Below, piece by piece: positions 27,301 to 36,420 of a stretch of 64,000 nt of DNA. The stretch comes from Luidia sarsii. Lineage: Eukaryota > Echinodermata > Asteroidea > Paxillosida > Luidiidae. The notes beneath the pieces were generated by a model that was given only the letters and a program-made list of their open reading frames with translations, did not search any database and had not been told where the DNA came from. The position numbers were made by a program, and so were the translations under genes. Location of the stretch: contig OX465116.1 in the NCBI GenBank assembly GCA_949987565.1, forward strand, positions 14,724,909 to 14,788,908, read 5' to 3'. Each line of letters starts with the position of its first letter. Within the stretch, counting starts at the first letter, position 1.

Positions 27301-30300
27301 CGGTGCAATCGTCCTGATAGCAGAAAAAACAATCTAGAGAACTCTGTGACTCACTGATCGCTCGGTCGTTAAAGAGGGAACGAGCAGGTTATCCGTTATT
27401 TTGTTCCCGTCGTGAGAGGAAATAGTTTTTGGAAGTTTACTGAAACACCCGAACTTACGGAGCCCCTAAAGGGACAGGCACAATGCGATTTTTTTATTTC
27501 GTTCCCTCGAAAAATTATTTCGTTCCTTCTAAATATTATTTCGTTCCCTCGAAAAATTATTTCGGTCCTTCAAAATATTATTTCGTTCCCTCTAAAAAAT
27601 ATTTTGTTCCTCGTTCCTTCAAAATATTATTTCGTTGCCCCGTCATATATGATTTTGTTCCCTCGAATTATTTTTTCGTTCCTCAAAAATCATTTCGTCC
27701 CTTCAATATCATTTCGCTCATTAAAAATAATTTCGTTTCCTCGAAATATTATAATTTCGTTCCCTCGAAATATTATAATTTCGTTCCCTCGAAATAGTAA
27801 TAGTCAACGTAATAGTTTTTCGAGTGAATAGAATACCTTTTTTCGAGTGAATAGAATTCCTTTTTTCGAGTGAATAGAATACCTTTTTTCGAGGGAACGC
27901 AATTATTTTTTCGAGGGAACGAAATATAATTCGAGGGAGCAAAATATAATTCGAGGGAACGAAATAATGATAATAAATCGAGGGAACGAAGCAATATTAC
28001 GTGGGAACGAAATGATTTCGAGGGAACGAAATGATTTCGAGGGAACGAAATGATTTCGAGGGAACGAAATGATTTCGAGGGAACGAAATGATTTCGAGGG
28101 AACGAAATGATTTCGAGGGAACGAAATGATTTCGAGGGAATGAAATGATTTCGTGGGAACGAAATGATTTCGAGGGAACGAAATTATTTCGAGGGAACGA
28201 AGTGATAATTTGAAGGAACAAAATAAGAAAATTACTTGTGTCTGTCCCCTTAGGGACTCCGTACAAACTTGTTCCCTAGTGTTCTCACTTGAAGTTCATT
28301 TGTCGTGACCCTTTGTTTCGTTCTTCCGCATGGCAGGAACGTGATCAAGAAGGCCATCTACTACGAGTACATCGACTGGGGAGGCGGTGAGGGCAACCCA
28401 TTTACGCTGAGCGAGAGCGCTATTGACATCATCACCGACGACCTATGGGTCATGCCAGCCGTCCGCTCCCTGAAGCTGACCGAGCAGATGGGTGTACAGC
28501 CCTACCTCTACACGGCCAGCCACCGCTCCAAGATGGACGCTCACCCGCGATGGGCCGGTAAGCAGCAGGAGCAAAGGGTGTCTGGTGGGAAGAGGAAGGC
28601 TTAGGCTTCTGTCATATGTGACCCGGCACAACATAATGAGGAATAACCCCAAGTTTTAAGATTTTGAGATTTTGTTGTGAAAGAGTATACTATTAGCTTT
28701 CGAATGATATCAAATTTATTTCCGTATGAACTTTGGTGTAAATAGTACAAGGGGACTTTGCTCGTTCATTTGGCACCAGACACAATATAGCAGCACCAGT
28801 CTAACTCCTCGAAAGCGGCCATTCAAAAAGGCAGGAACTTTACATTTTCATGAAAATAGTACACAAACACTCACCCGAAATCCTCGTTTTTTTTCAACAT
28901 TAAGAGACGGATTTCGGAAAAAATCCTTTCGTCATAACATCCTCCAATACATTAACTTTCCGGGAAAAAAAGAAAAAACAATATTTTCAATCGAATTGAG
29001 AAGATACTTTGACCGTCAGGCGTTGTTTACTGGAAAAGTGTTTTTGGTAGGATATTCCTCATGTCGATGTGCCGGGTCACATATTCATCTTACTCGTTAT
29101 AATATCACAGGCATCTAAAAACAAGCATTTGGCCCCAGTTTCTTGGTGAATACCTTGTACCTATCGAGCCAACAAACCTTCAAATTTGGAAACAAACCAT
29201 AACCCGGATGTTCGGGTTGTATCAGACGGAGACGAAGCCTAAGCCAAAGGCTAAGCCTCCATTTCGTAAATGGTCATAGTGTGCTCACAAATGTAATATG
29301 TGCGGTAGCACTACTGCTCACTTTCTGTTGATGTGAGTGTGGCTCTGAGAAGAGCCAGTACCGGTAACTCCAGGTGAGATTGGAAAGTTTGCATGGTGGG
29401 TTCACAATGTAAGAGGTTTGTGGTGACACCATTTCGCAGAATCTCTTTATGTGAGTAAGTGTGGCTCTGAGAAGAGCCAGTAACTCTAGATGAGATTGGA
29501 AAGTTTGCATGGAGGGTTCACAGTGTAAGAGGTTTGCAGTGGCACCATGTGCAGAATCTCTATGTGAGTGAGTGTGGCTCTGAGAAGAGCCAGTAACTCC
29601 AGATGAGATTGGAAAGTTTGCATGGTGGGTTCACAATGTAAGAGGTTTGCAGTGACACCATGTGCAGAATGTCTTTATGTGAGTGAGCGTGGCTCTGAGA
29701 AGAGCCAGTAACTCCAGATGAGATTGGAAAGTTTGCATGGAGGGTTCACAATGTAAGAGGTTTGCAGTGACACCATGTGCAGAATCTCTTCATGTGAGTG
29801 AGTGTGGCTCCGAGAAGAGCCAGTATCTCCAAAAGAGATTGGAAGGTTTGCATGATGGGTTCACGATGTATAGGTTTGTAGTAACATCATTGTGTACATT
29901 CTTAGTGGAAGGTTTGCGGTGACACCTTGTATATGTCTTCTCTTTCAAGAAGTATGGCTCTGAAAAGAGCTCTTTTCAGAGCCATACTTCTTGAAAGAGA
30001 ATACATATACATGGTGTCACCGAAAAATCTTCCACTAAGTTATTCCACCATGCAAACCTTCAAGTCTTATCTATGTACAATCTCTTCATGGGAGTGAGCG
30101 TGTCTCTGAGAAGAACCCCTTCCTGATCTGTTCAGCTGTTGGGTAACAGAGACGTAGCCGGAGCTAAGGCATTGATTAGAATGACATCTTTCTTCACCAT
30201 TTTCTCCGTTGATATTTTTTTTTCGCTGCAGGCTCCGTCCATCTGTCCGACCTGCCATTCGTGTTCGGTGCTCCGCTGGTACCCGGCCCGCTGGGGATTT

Positions 30301-31803
30301 TCATGGAGAACTTTACCAAAGGGGACGCATCGGTCAGCCTGGCCATCATGACTTACTGGACCAACTTTGCCAAAACTGGGTCAGTAGAGTCCTGCAAAAA
30401 TTAAGTCTGATTAGTTAGTGGTTCAAGTAGTACCGGAACGTTGCAAACTACTCATTAGTGACCAAAAAGACCCTGAATTCCCGACTTTACCAGGGCACTT
30501 TTAAACGGCAGATTCAACGTTCTTGTCTCGTTTTGGGGTTTTTTTTTTTTAGGAAAGTTGGACACCATTTTCGAGAAGAGGCCGTTTTCGAGAAAGGACA
30601 TTTTTTTTAGTTCGTTTGTTTACAAATACCGCCCTCTATGTCTGAAAAAAGGGTTAGCATTCAATGAGTATTTCCATGTTTTTTTTCCCATGCCATGGTT
30701 GACGGATTGAGCCAAAACGTACGCAGGTGTGCCATTTTATGTATACGTAAAATTACGTTTACGTATATTTTATGTATACGTTGAGTTTGACAAAGTATGG
30801 AAGGCCTGACGTTAGAGGGCCTGACGTTTTGATCGTCGCAGGACCTTTCCCAAAGGCAAAGAGAAAAGTCCTGCTAGAATCGAAATGTCAGGCCCTCTAA
30901 CTTTTGAGATTTATATAATTGCAGGTCATTTTAGTCAGTGAGCTATTTGCAACAGTTTGTTTTTACTTATATCGAATTTGTCCGTGTTTGGGTTGGGATT
31001 TTTTTGTCTTCTTCAGCAATCCGAATCTGCCCGTGTCTCAGACGGCTAGGAAGATTCATCGGCAGTACCAGGTGAACTACCCTTACGAGACCCTAGAGCC
31101 ATGGCCTCGCTACGACGACAGCAAGCAGCAGTTCGTCCACCTGGGCATCTCGCCGCGGATCCGTGACTTCTACCGGCTCCACAAGATCTCCTTCTGGGAG
31201 GAGCTGGTACCGGAGATCAACCAGGCCTTCCCGGCCGACGTCCTACCGCCCTACCTGGCCCCGAGCACGCCCTCACCGTCGGGCGGCGAGGAGGACGACG
31301 CCGCCGCCGCCGGCGGTACCACCACCGACCCGTCGCGACCCGTCCCCGCCACGCCCGCCGCCGCTGGGGGGCCGACGGAGCGCTCCCCCGGCGGCAACGC
31401 CGTGCCCGAGCAGGTGCCGACCGCGGACCAGGCGCGGACCATGGCCAACGAGGTGCCGGTGGGGCCGGTCAAGCAGAACGAGCCGTTGGAGCAGAACTTC
31501 AAGGTGGAGCTGAGCGTAGTCATCGCCGTGGGTGGCTTTCTCCTCCTCCTCAATGTCCTCGTTCTCGGCGCCATTTACTACATGCGAGACCGGCGCAAAC
31601 TGGAGACCAAACTGGCCGCCAAGTACCTGGCTCAGCAGGAGGAGCGCCGGCAGCAGCACAAGATGTCCGAGGGGGCCGGCAGCCGGCTGGCCGCGGCCAA
31701 CAACCACGGCACCGCCTCGCCGGCCCACCGCAGCCTGAACCACAACATGAACCGGAACAGCGTCACCTTCGGTAATGACGGCGTCATCGAATTTCAAGTA
31801 TGA
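21197..31803 (+). CDS. NLGN: Neuroligin-like gene, 3' part (five exons, introns included)
   Basis: Neuroligins are single-pass postsynaptic adhesion proteins with an inactive cholinesterase-like ectodomain that binds neurexins. Joining 21,197-21,345, 22,503-22,804, 28,337-28,557, 30,232-30,379 and 31,017-31,803 gives one frame to a TGA, with matching phases at every junction (0, 2, 1, 2). Support: IAQSGS block, two cysteines ten residues apart before the first junction, MTYWTNFAKTG, HLGISPRIRD, and a transmembrane segment followed by basic residues as in neuroligins. Exons with the nucleophile-elbow region and signal peptide are not in the window, so the gene is partial here. Gliotactin-like relatives are less likely because the membrane segment matches neuroligin. 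Confidence 0.88.
21703..21840. repeat. Family H foldback repeat with stem-loop, copy 1
   Basis: Left arm AGGAGGGTTTGCGATGACAC and right arm GTCACTGCAAACCCTCCT are inverted. The centre has GGTTATTTTCATAACT at 21,759-21,774 (six pairs including one G-U, loop TTTC), followed by TTTAAGAAA. Same design as copies near 29,300-30,000 and 36,200-36,700. Confidence 0.65.
22503..22804 (+). CDS. NLGN: Neuroligin exon (b): esterase-like domain
   Basis: Acceptor GCGCACAG|GTT, donor GG|GTACGT (strong consensus). Phase 0 in, phase 2 out. It encodes the stretch with YYHAFAPVVDGAVLEDDP, equivalent to the F/Y-x-P-V-x-DG block of carboxylesterases and neuroligins. It then has GVTRSEGFLYV, where the acidic triad position (E) is kept. 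A closely spaced Cys pair in FGCEGCSYM is not something I know from other neuroligins. The exon ends in NNYGRNMHAG. Confidence 0.87.
22836..22852. repeat. Short (CA)n
   Basis: CA dinucleotide run just inside the intron, about 30 bases after the donor site. Confidence 0.7.
22851..23500. repeat. 331-bp tandem duplication in neuroligin intron
   Basis: CCCTTACACGCGTATACTTG occurs at 22,851 and 23,182. The copies run through TTTCGAACCAGAATCAC, AATAAACATACCTCGG and GTACCCCACAAGG and are about 95% alike. Recent duplication, non-coding. Confidence 0.85.
23960..24065. repeat. Family I dispersed repeat, copy 2
   Basis: Shares GTACGGTTTCTGTGCATCGC, TTTTGCGAGTAGTCGTA and TAAAGTCGACC-type sequence with 10,210-10,350. 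Confidence 0.5.
24066..25190. other. Intron stretch, nothing recognised
   Basis: No repeat family or exon assigned. Two CG-containing palindromes of GCGCATGCGC type occur (about 24,318 and 24,488), similar to NRF1-like sites, but this is weak. Confidence 0.4.
25195..25400. repeat. Family J dispersed repeat, copy 2
   Basis: GGCTTGGGCTCGGGCTTAGG, then CAGGCTTCTAGAAACAAGCG and CAAGCCAGCAAAATTTGAAT, then GGGCGGAGACG. The same order is seen at 29,085-29,275. Confidence 0.55.
25893..26070. repeat. Family A foldback repeat, copy 5
   Basis: TTAAGAGGGCCTGGCGTTTC and CTAGCAGGACCTTT form the left arm. AAAGGTCCTGCTTGG and CTTCAGGCCCTCCTAA form the right arm, then CAGTAAGCAGTTCGCAACAT. Confidence 0.75.
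26577..26988. mobile_element. TIR element with long inverted ends (family J copy inside)
   Basis: Left end GTGCGCCCTCAAGAGTTTG, right end CAAACTCTTGAGGGCGCAC. The inverted similarity continues inward for about 60-70 bp (GGCCAATCACGATTATGCGC region). A 34-bp direct duplication sits in the left arm (GCCCTCAAGAG...CGTCGGCC twice). The interior 26,690-26,945 carries family J motifs. No coding capacity. Confidence 0.65.
27178..27245. repeat. A/G-rich simple repeat
   Basis: AAG/AAAAAG purine stretch. Confidence 0.8.
27456..28263. mobile_element. Family K foldback element with opposing 19-bp arrays
   Basis: Ends are inverted: ACGGAGCCCCTAAAGGGACA on the left, TGTCCCCTTAGGGACTCCGT on the right. The left half is irregular repeats of TTTCGTTCCCTCGAAA. 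The right half (27,930-28,210) is tandem TTTCGAGGGAACGAAATGA (19 bp, about 11 exact or near-exact copies), the inverse of the left. The whole could fold into one giant hairpin. It ends 73 bp before the next neuroligin exon. All frames crossing it are artefacts. Confidence 0.8.
28337..28557 (+). CDS. NLGN: Neuroligin exon (c): helical part of ectodomain
   Basis: Acceptor GGCAG|GAACG, donor GCCG|GTAAGC. The exon encodes NVIKKAIYYEYIDWGGGEGN, then a helix-rich segment with DDLWVMPAVRS and PYLYTASHRS, ending HPRWAG. In vertebrate neuroligins a conserved cysteine follows the His of the Y-x-F-Y-H-type segment. Here it is Arg (SHRS). The codons are strongly GC-rich at third positions compared with flanking introns, as in the other exons. 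Confidence 0.86.
28615..29083. mobile_element. Family B MITE, copy 3
   Basis: TATGTGACCCGGCACAACAT to ATGTGCCGGGTCACATA, TA-flanked, 469 bp. It lies 57 bp after an exon donor, in the neuroligin intron. Confidence 0.8.
29085..29275. repeat. Family J dispersed repeat, copy 4
   Basis: ATCACAGGCATCTAAAAACA, CTTGGTGAATACCTTGTACC and GAGACGAAGCCTAAGCC, directly adjoining the family B element. Confidence 0.55.
29290..30120 (-). repeat. Family H tandem array (about 115-122-bp units) with stem-loops
   Basis: Hairpins GGCTCTGAGAAGAGCC at 29,341, 29,463, 29,576 and 29,691, and a variant at 29,806. Read on the minus strand each is GGCTCTTCTCAGAGCC, followed 14 nt later by AAAGAGA or AAGAGATT in the best copies. 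Units also share GTTTGCAGTGACACCATGTG. A decayed seventh hairpin lies at about 30,096. The array lies in the last-but-one intron of the neuroligin gene and shows no coding content. Confidence 0.85.
29939..30000. repeat. 62-bp perfect palindrome
   Basis: Each 31-base half is the exact reverse complement of the other with no spacer. The centre is GAAAAGAGCTCTTTTC. Inverted similarity continues outward with mismatches to about 29,900 and 30,045. The palindrome contains AGCTCTTTTCAGAGCC on both strands (29,968-29,983 plus, 29,956-29,971 minus). Confidence 0.95.
30232..30379 (+). CDS. NLGN: Neuroligin exon (d): segment with the triad-His position
   Basis: Acceptor CGCTGCAG|GC, donor ACTGG|GTCAGT. 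It encodes SVHLSDLPFVFGAPL, where His occupies the position of the catalytic His of cholinesterases, but the usual G-D-E that follows is L-S-D. It then has a sequon in MENFTKGD and ends MTYWTNFAKTG, a very conserved neuroligin and esterase segment. The cysteine usually found just before the NFS/NFT sequon is Glu here. Confidence 0.87.
30500..30798. repeat. Family D dispersed repeat, copy 2 (inverse)
   Basis: Contains TACCGCCCTCTATGTCTG, CCATGGTTGACGGATTGAGC and GCAGGTGTGCCATTTTAT, the inverse of 34,722-34,985. It ends in a partly palindromic TACGTAAAATTACGTTTACG region. Confidence 0.6.
30800..30960. repeat. Family A foldback repeat, copy 6
   Basis: AGAGGGCCTGACGTTTTGAT / GAAATGTCAGGCCCTCTAAC arms, then GTCATTTTAGTCAGTGAGC and TTGCAACAG. 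It ends about 55 bp before the last neuroligin exon. Confidence 0.75.
31017..31803 (+). CDS. NLGN: Neuroligin last exon: C-terminal ectodomain, stalk, membrane segment, tail
   Basis: Acceptor CTTCTTCAG|CAAT. 262 codons including TGA at 31,801-31,803. It opens with NPNLPVSQT, then WPRYDDSKQQFVHLGISPR and FWEELVPEI, as in neuroligins. A stalk of about 85 residues rich in Pro, Ala, Thr and Gly (31,254-31,509) fits an O-glycosylated stem. The membrane segment is about 31,516-31,581 (VVIAVGGFLLLLNVLVLGAI), followed by YYMRDRRK. The cytoplasmic tail is only about 73 residues and ends VIEFQV. I see no gephyrin-binding-type block. A GTAATG at 31,772 could be an alternative donor to a further exon, so the tail end is less certain than the rest. 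Confidence 0.88.
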
Positions 31804-32567
31804 GAGAGAGAGAGCGCCGTGAGTGCCGGGATGGTGCATTCGTGAACACGCGAACATGTTGTAGCTTCGATAGGCGTTTTTTGGGGGGGAATCTTTTTAC
31901 TCCCGATCCTCCGGATACACGAGCTTTTGGGGGATGGAGGGAACCATTCGGCTCAACTGATTTGGACAGTTGATGAGAAAGCCCGCGGCTTCTGGCAAAC
32001 CCATACAAATCTCTATGCCGGAGAACACGACCTTCCTTTCGAGCGCACTTTGCGCTTTTGAGACACGCCACGTTGTCAGAGTGGATATATACAAGGTGCA
32101 TTCCGGAGTTCACTCTTGCATCTGGTAGCGGTGTTGTTGTTGCTGTTGTTGTTTGTTGTTGGTGTTGTTGTTGTTTGGTCCGCTGGTATACAATTCCCGT
32201 CACGGGAGCCAGCTTTGGAACGCACCAAAGAGAAACGGGGAGTCGGTGAGGTGAAAAAAACCCCGCTTGATCCGGGATCGCTTCATCGGTGATGCGGTCG
32301 GGTGACTTGGAGGCAATTGTCCCCGTCATCCAGGTGAGACTGGCATCTCCCGAGGAAACTCACGGGCCACCGGACCCAACCCCCCGTTCGCACGGGGTCA
32401 ACAGGGAGGTCTTATCGGGGCGACCAGCGGCCGTGCCCAACGCGAAGCGAGAGGCTTGTGTGAAGCCGGAACTCCGGACGAACCTTGTCTGTGCAGACCT
32501 CATCTCCCCTCCCCCTACAAATCCGTCAAAGTCTACCGATGGGGAAGATACTTAACTAGGGAATAAA
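31804..32567 (+). other. NLGN: Likely 3' UTR of the neuroligin-like gene, with AATAAA
   Basis: Follows the stop codon. Contains (GAGA) just after the stop, a GTT repeat at 32,131-32,180 and an AATAAA at 32,562-32,567. A second AATAAA is at 32,859-32,864. Either could direct polyadenylation. No transcript evidence is available. Confidence 0.4.
32131..32180. repeat. (GTT)n microsatellite
   Basis: TGTTGTTGTTGCTGTTGTTG and continuing GTT units. Confidence 0.85.
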
Positions 32568-34720
32568 GAAAGCGCCAATCCACGTGCAAACAGTAGCTGG
32601 GACGAAACTCCTGGCTGCGCATCAAATCAATAATTAAATAGGCCTATCATCAAATATAATTTGAGCTTGAAACTGTACAGCGAGCCATATACTGTTAGGA
32701 TTTGTTCCATTGGCGTTGGTCCAATTTATGAGCATCATTTAAAAAGAAAAAAACCACACAATTGCTAGCCTGCTCCCCTTCAAGAATCAGTAACAAACTC
32801 CGTATGTAATTCAAGCATTAAAACGGTAGATTTGATCGATAACTTTTTTTGTTCGGGGAATAAAGTAAAGTTAGCACCAAACAGAATTTATAAAATTTGA
32901 TCCAACCCCTTTCATTCTGAAAATATATAAGATAGGGTCTATTGCAGGTAGAATTTTATATATAATTAATCGTGTTCTTGCACAAAATAATAAATATATG
33001 GACTTCATCTTTGCTATCACATGTGCAGCATGCAGCAAAATATTACGAGCAGTCTCGCAAATTGCTCGTACCTGCTTGATTTGAAAAAAGCAAATATGAA
33101 GCAATTTGAATCTTTTTATGGACATACATATCAACATCGTGATAAACTAATCGATTTTGTAAAAATATGTAATCTTCAAAATAACTGTAAGCTCACTGAA
33201 GATGTATATTCAGAGGGTGTTGAGCGACGTACACAACTAAAGCAATGAGGCCCACTTAAATATTCTTATTTTTTCCTTATTTTGATTTTGTTCACTGCAT
33301 GTCAAACTCACGGTAAATATTTTGTGGCCGACAGAGGGTGCCATTTCGGCTCCACGTAGGCGTTTTGGGTGGACGTTTCAGTAATAGTTATTGTCAGACA
33401 TTGCAGCATTGTTTTTGCTTTCAGGTAATGGCTGACTATGAGTTACGGTTTTCTTGTGAACTTTTTGTACATTGGTTTTTTTGTAAATACAGACACGGTC
33501 GGTGTTTTATCTCGGACACGCGCGATGGACACGCCGTGATGATGTTTTCTACGAGCGAATTGCAGGAACTTTCTTTTTCAGAATAACTGTAATGATTAAG
33601 TGTGTCACATCTGTATATCTGGATATTATGTGTACCTTAGTCTTGTATAGGACGTCGTAGTCTGTATCATTCTCATTTTCAGCTTTTTGACATACCCTGC
33701 CCCATCATCAGCCCACTTAGACCAAGACTTCTGTACTGTGCCAAATCTGCGTAGACTAGCTCTCCTTCGACATTTCCTCTCAAAACCACGAAGCTCTTTC
33801 GCACTGATACACACCTCATAGATTTTTAAGGAACACCGTATACTGCCAGGCAGTACAGCATCATTTACGGTATAGTACTATCATCGACTGCTGACCAGAA
33901 AACCATGGTTCCGTCATGCGGTAACGTTACCATAATGACTAGGGGTTTCGTACGGTATCGATACCAGAAGATTTTAAAATACGGTATCGAGGCTGACGTC
34001 ATCACACGCTTGGCGACCAATATCGACGCCATCTTACAAGGCAATTGCTTTGCTTGTGTACCAATGTCATGTAGGTGTGCACGCTATACATAATGTAGGA
34101 AAGTCCATTGTTTCATTTAATTGTCGTCGGTAAAACATCTCATCGTTTTCGTTTCGGCTCGTTTGTTAAATCCCTTTGAATCACTACTATATACACTCCG
34201 TTGCTAGCCTCTGGCGTGTCCTCTGTGAGAGGGCGCTCTTCAGTTGTTAAGTATGTCTGACGTCATACGCTTAACCTCTATATACAACGCGACATGGTTT
34301 TGATTGAACGACACGCCAATTCACCGGTGCATTTTAAAAAGAGACGATGTTTTCTTTCCCACGCTGCCCTGTGACCTGAATTATGTCTTTCTATTTTTTC
34401 ACCCATGTATGGGGGTCATGTTCATGGTTAAAAATCTAATCGTCCTGTTATTGGTAAGATAACTATGCATATTATATATATATATACGATAACCTTTTGT
34501 TTGTTAGTATTACTCTGTTGGATGTGAATATCTATAATGAACACTTTGCCTTTTGGACGAAAAGAATTTGTGAATGGTGTCAGTTGTCTGTTTCTGTCCA
34601 GTACTGACGGTCTTAGCACGGATGAGGATGAAGTTAATTGAAGTTAATTTGATCGTTCTTCGGCAAAGTCGCGGTAGCTTAACCAACACACAAAAGCAAG
34701 ATATGAACACGGCATGAATG
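32568..34720. other. Intergenic stretch, nothing recognised
   Basis: AT-rich, with short TATA runs at about 34,470-34,486. Open frames up to 88 residues show no known domain. Confidence 0.5.
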
Positions 34721-34721
34721 T

Positions 34722-34985
34722 ATAAGGGTATAGTGCACCATTTTCAAACCCAATGTAGGCCCTATACATAAAATAACACCCGTGAAAGTTTCAGATTAAT
34801 CCGTCAACCATGATTATGTCATCAGGAAACCTATGGAAACGAAATAAAATTAAAAAAATCACAGACATAGAGGGCGGTATTATTTTGTAAAGGGAACTGC
34901 CTCCCTACATGGAGTCGCTCCACGTTGAATGTCCTCCTTTCTCGATAAAGGTCGTTTTTCGACCGCTGATATTTCAGCTAAATAC
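34722..34985. repeat. Family D dispersed repeat, copy 3
   Basis: AGTGCACCATTTTCAAACCC, ATCCGTCAACCATGATTATG, CATAGAGGGCGGTATTATTT and CCTTTCTCGATAAAGG. Longest copy of the family here. Confidence 0.6.
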
Positions 34986-35104
34986 TAATTGCAAACTTTG
35001 CAATCTAATACTAATTGCAAACTTCCTAATGACTCAATTTTGGAATGTCAGGTAATTGAGCACTTTGAATTTCAGTAGTCCTAGAGATATGCATCTTGCA
35101 AGAC

Positions 35105-35290
35105 AACCAATTGGATGAACGACCAACGAACCGAGCGACCGACAAACCGACAAACCGGCCGGCTGACCGCCTGGTGGCATACACTGACAGACCAAGCAAC
35201 CGACGATGAATTCACAAACCGATCGATCGACAGACAGCCGACAAAAAATGGATCGTCACGTCGATCGGACCCTGGATCGACATTATTGGA
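35105..35290. repeat. Degenerate ACCGACAA-type short repeats
   Basis: Clusters of ACCGAC, ACAAACCG and GATCGAC units. No gene recognised. Confidence 0.45.
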
Positions 35291-35394
35291 ACCGATTTAT
35301 TCAGAGATTACTTTCCCCTCGAGGACAAGGTAATTCAATGAGAGTTTTTTTCCGACTCGTCCTACTCTCCTCTCGACGCAAAAACAAAATCACA

Positions 35395-35864
35395 TATGTG
35401 ACCCGGCACAGCTACATGAGGAATATCCCACCAAAACACTTTTCGAGTAAACAACGCCTGAAAGCAACGTATCTTCTCAATTCGATACAAAATCATTATT
35501 TTTTTTTGCATTTTCGGAAATTTAATGTATTGGAGGATATTATGTTTAAAGGATTTTTCCAATATCCGTCTCTAAATGTTGAAAAACGAGGATTTCGGGG
35601 GAGTGTTTGTGTACTGTTTTCATGAAAATGTAAAGTTCCTGCCTTTTTGAATGGCCGCTTTCGAGGAGTTAGAATGGCGCTGCTATATTGTGTCTGGTGC
35701 CAAATGAACGAACGAAGTCCCCTTGTACTATTTACAACAAAGTTCATACGGAAATAATTTTGATATCATTTGAAAGCTAATGGTATATACTTTTTCACAT
35801 CTTAGAAAATCTCAAAATCTCCAAACTGGGGGTTATTCCTCATTATGCTGTGCCGAGTCACATA
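35395..35864. mobile_element. Family B MITE, copy 4
   Basis: 470 bp, TA-flanked, with TGTGACCCGGCACAGC and GCTGTGCCGAGTCACA ends. Inserted opposite to copy 1 judging from internal sequence. Confidence 0.8.
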
Positions 35865-35934
35865 TGTCTCTGCGTGGAACGTGGTACCCGCCGATTATAT
35901 ACAGATTAGAATCCAGCTCATGGCCTCGACCACC

Positions 35935-36015
35935 GGTTGCTGGTAAAACGGTTGACAAGTCTGCACTAGAAAGCAGGAGTCGCAGGTTCGAATCCCTCCC
36001 GAGCTGTCTGTATTT
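35935..36015 (+). repeat. tRNA-like sequence with box A and box B
   Basis: TGGTAAAACGG fits an internal box A. GGTTCGAATCC is an exact box B about 40 nt later. CTGC/GCAG flank an eight-base loop. The T-stem is poorly paired, so this is more likely a tRNA-derived repeat than a functional tRNA gene. Confidence 0.4.
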
Positions 36016-36109
36016 TTTCCCAGCATTACAATTGAGTAAAGCCCTATACATATGGGCACACAATGCTTCAGACGTGGAATAGTGCAAACCCTCATTGAAT
36101 TAGAGTTCA

Positions 36110-36290
36110 TGCTTTGCATGGTGGGTGAAACAATATAGGAGGATTAACGGTGACACCATGTATAGGTCTCTTAAAGAAGAGGTATGGTTCTGAGTTACCA
36201 CTCAGGTTCTTTTCAGAACCACACCTCTTCTTTAACTTAAAGGGCTATACATGGTGTCACCGCAAACCTCCTATATATTAAACCCTCAGT
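36110..36290. repeat. Family H foldback repeat, copy 3
   Basis: Arms TATAGGAGGATTAACGGTGA / TCACCGCAAACCTCCTATAT. The centre has GGTTCTTTTCAGAACC at 36,205-36,220. CTTCTTTAA follows. Confidence 0.8.
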
Positions 36291-36420
36291 TGGATTACCT
36301 TTCCCTCCCGGAACGTTGAGACCGTGCGGTTGAACGACCCCGCAAAGGTTCATCTATAGCAATTCCCGCCTCAGCGACCACCGGTACATAAGGAGTTCCA
36401 CCACCGAGCCCAAGACATTC

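Noticed and set aside
28004..28210. Regular 19-bp repeats that might suggest a CRISPR array
   Set aside because: No unique spacers, units are contiguous, eukaryotic intron context.
29939..30000. Rho-independent terminator-like hairpin
   Set aside because: Eukaryotic context and part of a repeat family. No bacterial gene nearby.
30919..31016. Upstream in-frame Met of the last neuroligin exon frame
   Set aside because: The segment before 31,017 is intron (family A repeat plus acceptor). The splice phase fits the upstream exon.
35935..36015. Functional tRNA gene
   Set aside because: Box A and box B are present but the T-stem is poorly paired, so it is kept only as a tRNA-like repeat.
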